A stretch of 7,039 nt of DNA from Candidatus Atribacteria bacterium (GCA_003561145.1 PWXL01000266.1:1-7039); one strand, 5' to 3'; shown: positions 1 through 6,995, counted from the stretch's first letter. Translations and numbers: made by a program. Notes: generated by a model not told the origin, from the letters alone.

Positions 1-384
1 GGGTTTTCCCGGTTCACTTTTTTTCCCGAAAACATACCACCCTTTATCCGTTTCACTCACATATAAGTTACCAGGATCTATGCCCTGGGAACGTGCAAAG
101 GCAAGGGCAGGTTGTAAAAATTCACCGTTTTCAGCTACTCCCGCCTTCTTGGCCGGGCCTTTTATCTCGCTTATCCGCGGTTCCTGGAAGTATCCTGCTC
201 CATAAACAAGGACCACTATGCGCCGGGGTGTTCCCGTCACCTCTACCCCCTCATGCTCGATCCTCTCATTCTCAAGAGCGGCAGTAAAGGCTTGCTCCAT
301 CTGCTGGAAAATTGAGCGTACCATGCTCGTGGGAAGTTCTTCAACCCCTATTTCCAGGAGATAGTTCACTTTTTGTTCATTCAC
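1..384 (-). CDS. glyS: glycine--tRNA ligase, beta subunit (5' part, truncated by the window edge)
   Basis: Beta chain of the bacterial alpha2beta2 glycyl-tRNA synthetase, which helps the alpha chain recognise and charge tRNA-Gly in the cytoplasm. Only the first 128 codons are present; the frame is open to base 1. The N-terminus has the family signature YLLEIGVEELPTS (residues 8-20). TPRRIVVLV (52-60), KGPAKKAG (75-82) and ALAFARSQGI (93-102) follow, all typical of the GlyS N-terminal region. I chose the GTG at 384-382 because it overlaps the glyQ stop (GTGA) and has a GGGAGGAG ribosome site 8 nt upstream. An in-frame GTG at 369 lies further from that site. The overlap suggests translational coupling to glyQ, as expected for subunits of one enzyme. 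Identity is secure; the start is likely. Confidence 0.95.
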   Translation of the reverse strand, partial: MNEQKVNYLLEIGVEELPTSMVRSIFQQMEQAFTAALENERIEHEGVEVTGTPRRIVVLVYGAGYFQEPRISEIKGPAKKAGVAENGEFLQPALAFARSQGIDPGNLYVSETDKGWYVFGKKSEPGKP

Positions 385-1265
385 CGCAGGCTCTCCTCCC
401 GCTTCAACCAGGGGTATTCCATTTTTTCCCGCTGCTGAATATAAAGGACTGCACAACGGTTGGCAAGTTGCCTCATTCTTCCCATAAAATGGTTCCGCTC
501 CAGGGTGCTGAAACCACCACTGGCATCGAGAAGATTAAAAACGTGTGAACACTTCAAAATATAATCGTATGCAGGCATGACCAGCTCTTTTTCTAACAGC
601 CGGAAAGCTTCCTTTTCATAAGCCTCAAACAAGCCAAAAAGTAAAGAAGGGTTGCTCTCGTCAAAAGTGTAGAGAGATTGTTCCCGCTCCTCCATCCAAC
701 GGATATCTCCATAGGTACGAGATGTATTCCATTGCACATGGAAAACGTTCTCTACCTCCTGCAGGTACATGGCGATTCTTTCCAGGCCATAAGTGATTTC
801 CACTGAAACGGGCCTGAGATCCAATCCGCCAGCTTGTTGAAAATAGGTAAACTGGGTTATTTCCATTCCGTCAAGCCATACCTCCCAGCCCAACCCCCAG
901 GCACCCAGGGTAGGAGATTCCCAATTGTCTTCCACAAACCGTATATCGTGTTCCGCCGGTACAATCCCCAGGCCAACGAGAGACTCAAGGAATACTTCTT
1001 GAATATCACTTGGTGAAGGTTTCATAATAACCTGGTACTGGTAATGCTGATAGAGCCTATTGGGGTTGTCCCCATACCTTCCATCCGAGGGACGGCGGGA
1101 GGGTTCACAATAACCCACGTTCCATGGCTCCGGACCCAATACCCGCAAAAAGGTGGCGGGATTCATCGTGCCGGCTCCCACCTCTATATCATACGGTTGC
1201 TGAATCAAACAACCCTTTTCTTTCCAGAAGGTATCAAGAGAGAGGATAATATCCTGGAAGTACAT
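381..1265 (-). CDS. glyQ: glycine--tRNA ligase, alpha subunit
   Basis: Alpha chain (294 aa, normal length) of the tetrameric bacterial glycyl-tRNA synthetase. It holds the class II catalytic core that activates glycine with ATP. The sequence is canonical throughout: FQDIILSL at the N-terminus, GAGTMNPATFLRVLGPEPW (30-48), the motif 2 region EPSRRPSDGRYGDNPNR (54-70), EDNWESPTLGAWGLGWEVW (112-130) and motif 3 EITYGLERIAMYLQ (156-169). The C-terminal helical part carries DYILKCSHVFNLLDA. The ATG at 1265 sits 9 nt after a GGAG site (1278-1275). It is preceded by its own promoter in a 136-nt gap after recO and runs directly into glyS with a GTGA overlap. I see no damage or unusual features. Confidence 0.98.
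   Translation of the reverse strand: MYFQDIILSLDTFWKEKGCLIQQPYDIEVGAGTMNPATFLRVLGPEPWNVGYCEPSRRPSDGRYGDNPNRLYQHYQYQVIMKPSPSDIQEVFLESLVGLGIVPAEHDIRFVEDNWESPTLGAWGLGWEVWLDGMEITQFTYFQQAGGLDLRPVSVEITYGLERIAMYLQEVENVFHVQWNTSRTYGDIRWMEEREQSLYTFDESNPSLLFGLFEAYEKEAFRLLEKELVMPAYDYILKCSHVFNLLDASGGFSTLERNHFMGRMRQLANRCAVLYIQQREKMEYPWLKREESLR
393..400 (-). promoter_or_regulatory. ribosome binding site that sets the glyS GTG start
   Basis: GGGAGGAG on the minus strand, inside the 3' end of glyQ and 8 nt from the GTG at 384. Two other starts compete. An ATG at 380 opens only a four-residue frame (MNKK, stop), and a GTG at 369 is 23 nt away. Spacing favours 384. Confidence 0.7.
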
Positions 1266-1401
1266 GTCACCTATCTCCGGGGATTATTTTTAAAAGCCAG
1301 GAAATTAATATATCAGCACCCCCAACCTGTGTCAACTGACGAAAGACCCTGGTGCGGATAGACTTTGTAGCGGGGATCTCTGTTCATTCACAGTAGAGGA
1401 G
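1266..1401. other. intergenic region between recO and glyQ
   Basis: This 136-nt gap holds the glyQS promoter and the glyQ ribosome site (GGAG, 1278-1275). I found no T-box consensus (TGGNACCGCG-like), no convincing intrinsic terminator after recO, and no small ORF with a ribosome site. About 65 nt between the recO stop and the -35 element have no assigned function. Confidence 0.7.
1307..1335 (-). promoter_or_regulatory. sigma-A type promoter for glyQS with an extended -10
   Basis: On the minus strand, a perfect -35 TTGACA (1335-1330) is followed by a 17-nt spacer and the -10 TATATT (1312-1307), one mismatch from consensus. The -10 is preceded by TGA, giving the extended -10 element TGnTATATT. 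Transcription would start near 1300, giving a leader of about 35 nt before the glyQ ATG. The promoter lies in the only sizeable intergenic gap of the window. glyQS can therefore be expressed independently of the upstream phoH-recO genes. Start site and strength are inferred from the sequence only. Confidence 0.8.
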
Positions 1402-2217
1402 CTATTGTGAGATTTCGGCATATCTACGGGAAAAAGCCTGCCATGAAGGAAAGCCTTCACGCACATGGCATGAATAATAATCGGTCAATATGCGGTCGAT
1501 ATCACATGACTGCCGTGTGCTCAGCCTCACCCTGAGTGCTTCCTGCTGAGAAGACGAAACCATCATGCGTACAATCGCCGCCGTATCCCGGGAAAGAAGA
1601 TTCCATCCCTCTCGCTTGCTGCAGGTTTCACAAATTATACCTCCAGAAGGGGTATCCCAATACGTACTGTTTCCTGCTGGGAGGCCGCAGCGGGAACACT
1701 CTGTAATCCTCGGTCCCACTCCCAAATGTTTGAAAAGATCACAACGAAAACGACTCAATATTGCCTCAACCATACCCGGGCCGGCGATAAGCTCCAGGAA
1801 TCGGCACAGTACAGAAAAGAATGCCGGATCAGGGCTTTCTTCTTCGATACTGTCGTTCAGCAGAAGCAACAGATAATGGAGGGCGAGGAAACGAAGGGGT
1901 TTATTGATAAGATGGCGAAAAGATACCTGTATCTCACTTTGGGAGAGAATGGGCCACCCGCGGCCGCTGTAAAAGAAATACTTACCTATAGTAGCTGGTT
2001 CCAGGGAGGAGCCGAACCGGTTCCCTGATTTTCTCGCCCCCCTGGCCACAACCCGTATCTTCCCCGCGCTTTGGGTGTACAGAGTAACGAGACGATCCAT
2101 TTCACCCCATTCAGCAGTGCGAACTACGAATGCCGCATCTCCCCAATACCTGCTGAAGTCTCTTTCTAGCGGGTGTAATACCCGAAACGGCGCAGAACCT
2201 CTTTTTTCTTTCTCCAT
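1402..2217 (-). CDS. recO: DNA repair protein RecO
   Basis: Recombination mediator of the RecFOR pathway. It binds ssDNA and RecR and helps load RecA onto SSB-coated gaps. From the ATG at 2217 the protein has 271 aa. The N-terminal OB-fold region reads DAAFVVRTAEWGEMDRLVTL (27-46), then TQSAGKIRVVARGARK and the SSLEP segment. The helical C-terminal region contains four cysteines, CSRC (174-177) and CETC (196-199), which match the zinc-binding site of many RecO proteins. I chose ATG 2217 over the upstream GTG at 2238 because an AAGGTGG site (2231-2225) lies 7 nt before it. Even so, about 25 residues precede the point where RecO proteins normally begin, and they are encoded within the end of era (52-nt overlap). 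No in-frame ATG, GTG or TTG lies closer to the conserved region. Identity is strong; the N-terminus is unusual. Confidence 0.93.
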   Translation of the reverse strand: MEKEKRGSAPFRVLHPLERDFSRYWGDAAFVVRTAEWGEMDRLVTLYTQSAGKIRVVARGARKSGNRFGSSLEPATIGKYFFYSGRGWPILSQSEIQVSFRHLINKPLRFLALHYLLLLLNDSIEEESPDPAFFSVLCRFLELIAGPGMVEAILSRFRCDLFKHLGVGPRITECSRCGLPAGNSTYWDTPSGGIICETCSKREGWNLLSRDTAAIVRMMVSSSQQEALRVRLSTRQSCDIDRILTDYYSCHVREGFPSWQAFSRRYAEISQ

Positions 2218-3068
2218 TTCTTTTCCACCTTCACCCACAAATCCAGAAAAACCTCTTTTTCCAGAAAAGCCTCAATTTCCCTTCTTGCCTCTGCCCCTAC
2301 TCGCTTTAATAATGCTCCCTTCTTACCGATGACGATTTTCTTGTGTGCCTCCCTTTCCACAAATATTATCACCCTGATGTATGTTTTTTCGGTTTTTTCA
2401 CGAAATTCTTCAACCTGCACTTCGATTCCGTATGGAACCTCGCGGAAGACATGCTCCCAGAGTTTTTCCCGAACAATCTCTCCTGCAATCTCCCTCTCAG
2501 GCACATCTGTGATATAAACAGGATCATACAGGGGAGGGCTTTCCGGCATGCATTCCACTACGGCATTCAGCAAAATATCAATCCCTTCTCCCCGGAGGGC
2601 GGATACGGCAAAGAACTTCTGAAAAGGAAAATGTTCTGTATACCGGTCAAGATACTGTTCAATCTGTTTTTCCGTAAGCAGATCTGACTTGTTCAACACC
2701 AGATACACAGGGATATCCTTCAGTTTCTCCGTGTGCAGGCCGGGGAGCAACCGCTCGGCGCCCACATCCGGAGATACCACCAGCAATACAAGGTCCGTAC
2801 CCTCCAGGGAAGAAAAGGTCGAGCGCGCAATGGCTTCTCCCAAAAGGTCGCGTGGAAAATGTAAACCAGGTGTATCCAGAAACACCACCTGCGCATTTTC
2901 CCGGTTGAGAATACCCCTGGATACCCGGCGGGTAGTTTGGGGCTTGTCGGTAACTATAGATACCTTTGCGCTCAATATCGTATTGAACAGACTTGATTTC
3001 CCGACATTCGGGAGACCCAGCAATGTGACAAAACCCGCCCTGAAGGTCACCGTAGGTCTCTCTACCAT
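2166..3068 (-). CDS. era: GTPase Era
   Basis: Ras-like GTPase with a C-terminal KH domain. It binds the 3' end of 16S rRNA and acts in 30S assembly. From the ATG at 3068 it has 300 aa, the usual length. All G motifs are visible: G1 GLPNVGKS (18-25), G2 region PQTTRR (43-48), G3 DTPG (65-68), G4 NKSD (126-129) and G5 SAL (156-158). The KH domain carries HKKIVIGKKGALLKRVG (242-258) with the GKKG loop, and the protein ends with the typical KVEKKWRKKKEVLRRFGY tail. A GTG at 3074 overlaps the preceding stop (GTGA). The ATG at 3068 is better placed, 5 nt after GGGGAG (3079-3074). Lying next to a YbeY domain, upstream PhoH and downstream RecO is the standard Bacillota context. The two extra residues of the longer form would not change function. 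Confidence 0.97.
   Translation of the reverse strand: MVERPTVTFRAGFVTLLGLPNVGKSSLFNTILSAKVSIVTDKPQTTRRVSRGILNRENAQVVFLDTPGLHFPRDLLGEAIARSTFSSLEGTDLVLLVVSPDVGAERLLPGLHTEKLKDIPVYLVLNKSDLLTEKQIEQYLDRYTEHFPFQKFFAVSALRGEGIDILLNAVVECMPESPPLYDPVYITDVPEREIAGEIVREKLWEHVFREVPYGIEVQVEEFREKTEKTYIRVIIFVEREAHKKIVIGKKGALLKRVGAEARREIEAFLEKEVFLDLWVKVEKKWRKKKEVLRRFGYYTR
2225..2231 (-). promoter_or_regulatory. ribosome binding site favouring the recO ATG at 2217
   Basis: AAGGTGG on the minus strand, 7 nt before the ATG and inside the era coding region. The alternative GTG at 2238 has no comparable purine-rich site at a suitable distance. Confidence 0.55.
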
Positions 3069-3070
3069 TG

Positions 3071-3937
3071 TCACTCCCCGCTGCTGCCTGGATAGGGCGG
3101 GGTGGAGTGTCTTCGCTGTTCTTTTGAAGCAACGAAAGGGTGAGGGAGAAGATCTTCCAGGGAATACACCTGGTAACGGCCGTGGTTGTTTGCCGCTATA
3201 ATCTCGATGGCAGGAGCAAATTCAAATAAAACCTGCCGGCAGGCTCCGCAGGGAATGCATAATGACTGCGAAGAACCCGCCACGGCGATCCTTCTCAATG
3301 ACCAAATATTTTCGGAGACCGCTTTCAATACAGCAACCCGCTCCGCACAGACAGTAAGGCCAAGGGAGGCATTTTCCACGTTACATCCCGAAACCACCTT
3401 TTTGTCCGTTTCAATGGCCGCCCCCACACAGAAGTTCGAGTAGGGAGCATAAGCTTTTTTCCCTGCCCGGAGCGCCCGGGTTATTAATTTCCTGCGCATC
3501 TCTTCCGTCAAAAATGTTTTCAGAATCTCATTCTGGCGTGTTTCCATTTGACGGCATAACCGGGAGTCCTGGTCGGTATATCCCAAGAGATGCAAAAAAC
3601 CATGTGTAAGCACGGTAAGTATTTCTTTTTTTTCGTCCTCCCTGTTCTCCCCTGCTTGCCGGAGGACTTGCGGTAAACAGATGACCACCTCTCCCCACAT
3701 ACCGCCTGACCCCTCAACTCCGTAAGGAAAAGCAATGACATCCGTGAGATCCTGTTCTCCGAAATACCGGTCATTCAATCTCCTGATATCTTCTTCATCC
3801 ACTGCAGTGATTTCCAGGCGTCCAATCGCCCTCTTCCCTTCCTCCCTGGAAACCAGCGCCCATAATTGTTCAACTTTCGCTCTGCTCAGAAAGGGAATAT
3901 CTGTATGGTTATATACCGCGATTTGCGTTGTTTTCAT
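3071..3937 (-). CDS. ybeY-cdd: YbeY endoribonuclease domain fused to cytidine deaminase
   Basis: A single 288-residue frame carries two proteins that are normally separate. Residues 1 to about 143 are a YbeY/UPF0054 domain (16S rRNA maturation and ribosome quality control) with LNDRYFGEQDLTDVIAFPYG (54-73), GEVVICLPQ and HGFLHLLGYTD (112-122). Residues about 144-268 are a complete cytidine deaminase that converts cytidine/deoxycytidine to uridine/deoxyuridine in pyrimidine salvage. It has AYAPYSNFCVGAA (162-174), CNVENAS (185-191), CAER with zinc ligand Cys197 and catalytic Glu199, and PCGAC with zinc ligands Cys230 and Cys233. About 20 non-conserved residues follow. The ATG at 3937 follows GGAG (3950-3947) by 9 nt and lies 3 nt after the pgpH stop. 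An internal ATG (residue 147) has no spaced ribosome site, so a fused product is likely. In YbeY, the position of E. coli zinc ligand His124 is Asp122 and that of Arg59 is Phe59. dgkA, usually found between the two genes, is absent. Confidence 0.93.
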   Translation of the reverse strand: MKTTQIAVYNHTDIPFLSRAKVEQLWALVSREEGKRAIGRLEITAVDEEDIRRLNDRYFGEQDLTDVIAFPYGVEGSGGMWGEVVICLPQVLRQAGENREDEKKEILTVLTHGFLHLLGYTDQDSRLCRQMETRQNEILKTFLTEEMRRKLITRALRAGKKAYAPYSNFCVGAAIETDKKVVSGCNVENASLGLTVCAERVAVLKAVSENIWSLRRIAVAGSSQSLCIPCGACRQVLFEFAPAIEIIAANNHGRYQVYSLEDLLPHPFVASKEQRRHSTPPYPGSSGE

Positions 3938-3940
3938 TCC

Positions 3941-6028
3941 TTACTTCTCCACTTCGGGATAGGAAACACGGGCGTGCAGCATACCGCTCAACAAAATAAC
4001 AAAGGTCCTGGTTATAGTATGCAAGTCCCGCAGCGTCAATCTGGATTCATCCAGTTGTCCATCCTTGAGATATGTTTGCAGTATATTATTGACAATGGTC
4101 TCGATTCGGCTGGGAGTGGGGCGAGACATGCATCGTACAGCAGCCTCCACGCTATCAGCTAAAAAAACCAGGACTTCCTCGGGTGTCTGGGGGTGAGGAC
4201 CGGAATATCGAAATTCCTCTTCCCTCACGGGATCACGACGCTCCCTCAGCGCTTTGTCATAGAAAAACCGAATAATATTTGTTCCATGATGACTGCGGAT
4301 GATTTCTTGAATTTCCAGGGGGAGACCATACTCCCGGCTCATTTCAACCCCTTCTTTGACATGGTTTTGAATAATAAGGGCACTGAGATTCGGTGAGAGG
4401 CGATTGTGAATATTCTTCGCACCCAACTGGTTTTCAATAAAGAAAAACGGACGCCTGATCTTACCTATGTCATGGTAGTACGCTCCCGCCCGGACGAGGA
4501 GAGGGTTTGCACCAATCTCTTCGGCGGCGGCTTCGGCCATACTCGCCACCAGCAAAGAATGATTGTAGGTACCGGGAGCTTCCATCATCAAACGTTTCAA
4601 TAAGGAATGAGTGGGATTCACTATTTCCAATAACCTGAAATCAGTGGAAAGCCGAAAAGTACTTTCAAAAAAAGCAATACCCCCCAGGGCCAATATTGAA
4701 GCTCCGATTCCCCCTCCCAGTCCATACATTGCGTTCGAAAAAACGACAAACGGTGGACCCGCTTCAAGGAAACCGAAAACCAACGCCAAAAAAACGTTGC
4801 AGGTGGCCAGCAGAAAACCTGTTTGTATCATTTCCTGTCTTTTCACTACGTGTCCCAGGAAAAATAGTGGCAGCAAGAGATTCAGATACAGAAAAATCCC
4901 CCGCATAAAATCCACTCTTTCTCCCCACAGCAAGAGAGGGAGAAGAATGAGGCATTCCCCCAACGCAACGGTCCTCCCGCTGAAAGCAAATAACACGAGA
5001 GGTATGGCGGGTAATAAAACAAAATACCAGGACAGGCGCAGGGTAAAACTTGTCAACAGGAGAACACCTGCCACGGTGAGAATACGAATCGCCAGGAGAG
5101 AATGTTTTTCCAACACGTGGGACGCAAATTTTCTCAAAAATAACCAATCAAAAATAATGGCAAAAAAGACAATAACAGCCAGTACACCGAGATATGCATA
5201 ATCCTGTCTTTCTCCGCTTAAACCCAGGGACCGCAATATTTCCATATTTTCCTCTGTAACAATATCTCCCCTCCTCACAATGGTTTGCCCACGCTGTATA
5301 AGCCGCCTGACCGGTCGTACTTCATCAAGTACACGCTCCCGCTCTGCCTCTGTAAGGATGGGATCAATGACAGCATTCGGGCGGAAGAAATTCTGAAACA
5401 GTGTATGCACTGTATTTGCTTCCTGCGGCTCCAGCCCGGTATCTTCCAGTCGTCCCGAGATCTCTGTCGTCACTTCCTGCATGTCTTCTTCCCGCACAGG
5501 CCGTTCCAAAAAAATATCTATCTGCCTTCGTAAAGTATTTTTTATCGTGCGGTATTCTTCATCTTCTGCGGCGACCAGCCGCAACAGAACATTTTCATTC
5601 ACATTCCATTCTTCCCGGAGCCTTTGCAGGGCATTCAAAGAGGTTGGAGAGCCGGCACCTTCCCGCACTCCATTGAGCTCTGAAATAAAAACTTCCAGCT
5701 CTTCTCTCACCTCAAATTCAACCTGAGGATCGACTACATAGACCGGAGAAACTGTGGCCCCTACCCGTTGGCGAAGCTCTTCGGTTCGCCGCTCATCTAC
5801 TATTTCCACAGTTTGGGGAGCGATGATGTCACGGGGCGCAACCTCGCCTTCACGTACCGCAACTTCTCCTACAACGTAAGGAAGCCAAAAAACCAGCAGC
5901 AATACCGCGCCGTAGAGAAGAAAATTGAGGGAACGGAAGGACAGGAGATTTTTCCAGAACAGGCGACTGCGAAAAACCCGCATCCGTCTGTCAGGACGAC
6001 GAATTTTGCTCTTTTTCGAATTGCTCAT
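3941..6028 (-). CDS. pgpH: 7TM-HD family membrane phosphohydrolase (cyclic-di-AMP phosphodiesterase PgpH/YqfF)
   Basis: Polytopic membrane protein of the PgpH/YqfF family. Characterised members hydrolyse c-di-AMP to pApA through a cytoplasmic HD domain. From the ATG at 6028 it has 695 aa, normal for the family. A basic N-terminus precedes a first membrane segment (about 35-54). A large extracytoplasmic 7TMR-HDED domain (about 55-275) contains APRDIIAP, ATVSPVYVVD and GQTIVRRGDIVTEEN. A block of hydrophobic segments follows (about 277-457), then the HD domain: YNHS with His490, YYHDIGK with His519-Asp520, NHVKEG with His556, SHHGT with His580-His581 and LADSVEAAVR with Asp625. All expected metal ligands are present. 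The start is uncertain: TTG 6052, ATG 6028 and ATG 5983 are all in frame and none has a good ribosome site. ATG 5983 lies 7 nt after the phoH stop and would fit reinitiation. The gene ends 3 nt before ybeY-cdd. Confidence 0.93.
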   Translation of the reverse strand: MSNSKKSKIRRPDRRMRVFRSRLFWKNLLSFRSLNFLLYGAVLLLVFWLPYVVGEVAVREGEVAPRDIIAPQTVEIVDERRTEELRQRVGATVSPVYVVDPQVEFEVREELEVFISELNGVREGAGSPTSLNALQRLREEWNVNENVLLRLVAAEDEEYRTIKNTLRRQIDIFLERPVREEDMQEVTTEISGRLEDTGLEPQEANTVHTLFQNFFRPNAVIDPILTEAERERVLDEVRPVRRLIQRGQTIVRRGDIVTEENMEILRSLGLSGERQDYAYLGVLAVIVFFAIIFDWLFLRKFASHVLEKHSLLAIRILTVAGVLLLTSFTLRLSWYFVLLPAIPLVLFAFSGRTVALGECLILLPLLLWGERVDFMRGIFLYLNLLLPLFFLGHVVKRQEMIQTGFLLATCNVFLALVFGFLEAGPPFVVFSNAMYGLGGGIGASILALGGIAFFESTFRLSTDFRLLEIVNPTHSLLKRLMMEAPGTYNHSLLVASMAEAAAEEIGANPLLVRAGAYYHDIGKIRRPFFFIENQLGAKNIHNRLSPNLSALIIQNHVKEGVEMSREYGLPLEIQEIIRSHHGTNIIRFFYDKALRERRDPVREEEFRYSGPHPQTPEEVLVFLADSVEAAVRCMSRPTPSRIETIVNNILQTYLKDGQLDESRLTLRDLHTITRTFVILLSGMLHARVSYPEVEK

Positions 6029-6989
6029 ATGCGAGAATAATTTTCTGTACAAGTGGGTGTCTTACCACGTCTTTCTCAGTGAGATAAATAAAACGAATCC
6101 CCGGGATGCCCATGAGGATTCCCTGAATAGCCACCAGGCCTGAATGTCGACCGGTTGGGAGGTCGATTTGGGTTATATCACCGGTCACCACTACCTTGGA
6201 ACCAAAACCCATGCGAGTGAGAAACATCTTGATCTGCTCGGGGGTTGTGTTTTGAGCTTCGTCCAGCACAATGAAAGAATCATTGAGTGTACGGCCTCGC
6301 ATGTAAGCAAGCGGGGCAACTTCAATGACGCCTCTCTCGCTGTATCGATGAAACCGCTCTGGAGAAAGCATCTCAAAAAGAGCATCGTACAAAGGGCGAA
6401 GGTACGGTTCGATTTTCTCCTTCAGGTCACCGGGAAGATACCCCAAACTTTCACCGGCTTCCACAGCCGGTCGAACAAGCACAATGCGGCTCACTTCTTT
6501 TTTCTGGAGAGCGGCACAAGCCATCGCCATGGCAAGATATGTCTTGCCTGTTCCCGCCGGTCCAATACAAAAAGTTATATCCCCTTCCGTTACAGCTCGC
6601 AGGTACTCCCGTTGCCCGGCTGTCTTTGCGCGAATCTGCTTGTTGTATTCGGTGACTAAAAGCGTTGTACCGTGTGCCTGATTCCACCATGCCTGCTGAT
6701 TTTCCTTATAATTGGATGCCATTTTCCGCATATCAGCGGCTTGCACGGACGGTTCCCGCTCCAGAACGGGGACTATTTCCTCAATGAAACGTTTTGCCAA
6801 GGTAACTTCCGCCTCGGAGCCTTTTCCTGTGAGGACCAAAGATCCTTCGGAAAGGTCAAGTCTGACATCGTACACATCTTCGATTGCCTTGATATTACTA
6901 TCGAGATTTCCAAAAAGCTTACGAATTTTTTCCGGGTCACCAAATTGAAAGCGGTACTCTTTTTTCCCGGTCTGGATGCAGGCAAACAA
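5991..6989 (-). CDS. phoH: PhoH-family ATPase (PhoH/YbeZ type)
   Basis: Cytoplasmic P-loop ATPase of the PhoH/YbeZ family, 332 aa. Its relatives are linked to RNA metabolism and are repeatedly found next to ybeY. The N-terminal 100 residues resemble the small KH-like region of the family (DVYDVRLDLSEGSLVLTG, 38-55). The ATPase core then has Walker A GPAGTGKT (143-150), the family signature RPAVEAGESLGYLPGD (173-188), Walker B FIVLDEAQN (239-247), TGDITQID (269-276) and the late VVRHPLVQ segment (308-315). The TTG start at 6989 is the first possible one after the preceding stop in the same frame. It lies 10 nt after GGGAGGGG (7007-7000). The gene overlaps the next gene's longer start candidates. 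The biochemical role of PhoH proteins is not firmly settled. Confidence 0.95.
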   Translation of the reverse strand: MFACIQTGKKEYRFQFGDPEKIRKLFGNLDSNIKAIEDVYDVRLDLSEGSLVLTGKGSEAEVTLAKRFIEEIVPVLEREPSVQAADMRKMASNYKENQQAWWNQAHGTTLLVTEYNKQIRAKTAGQREYLRAVTEGDITFCIGPAGTGKTYLAMAMACAALQKKEVSRIVLVRPAVEAGESLGYLPGDLKEKIEPYLRPLYDALFEMLSPERFHRYSERGVIEVAPLAYMRGRTLNDSFIVLDEAQNTTPEQIKMFLTRMGFGSKVVVTGDITQIDLPTGRHSGLVAIQGILMGIPGIRFIYLTEKDVVRHPLVQKIILAYEQFEKEQNSSS

Positions 6990-6995
6990 ACTGAA

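Noticed and set aside
1338..1388. Possible terminator hairpin after recO (AGATCC pairing with GGGTCT)
   Set aside because: The stem is only about 6-8 pairs including G-U wobbles, the loop is about 24 nt, and only three T follow. It is too weak to call an intrinsic terminator.
2659..3201. Open frames of 157 codons (minus, second frame) and 170 codons (plus) across era and the end of ybeY-cdd
   Set aside because: The minus-strand frame is an out-of-frame reading of the era GTPase domain and the plus-strand one its complement. era itself is intact, so there is no frameshift to explain.
5051..5056. Perfect TTGACA on the minus strand inside pgpH
   Set aside because: The sequence 17 nt downstream (GTCCTG) does not resemble a -10 element, so this is probably chance.
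4611..5201. 196-codon plus-strand open frame opposite pgpH
   Set aside because: It is a shadow of the membrane-protein coding sequence on the other strand. Its composition is rich in Lys/Arg/Thr with no recognisable domain, and the minus-strand gene there has clear family motifs.
6144..6659. 171-codon plus-strand open frame opposite phoH
   Set aside because: It lies fully inside phoH, which has all ATPase motifs. The plus-strand product shows no family features.
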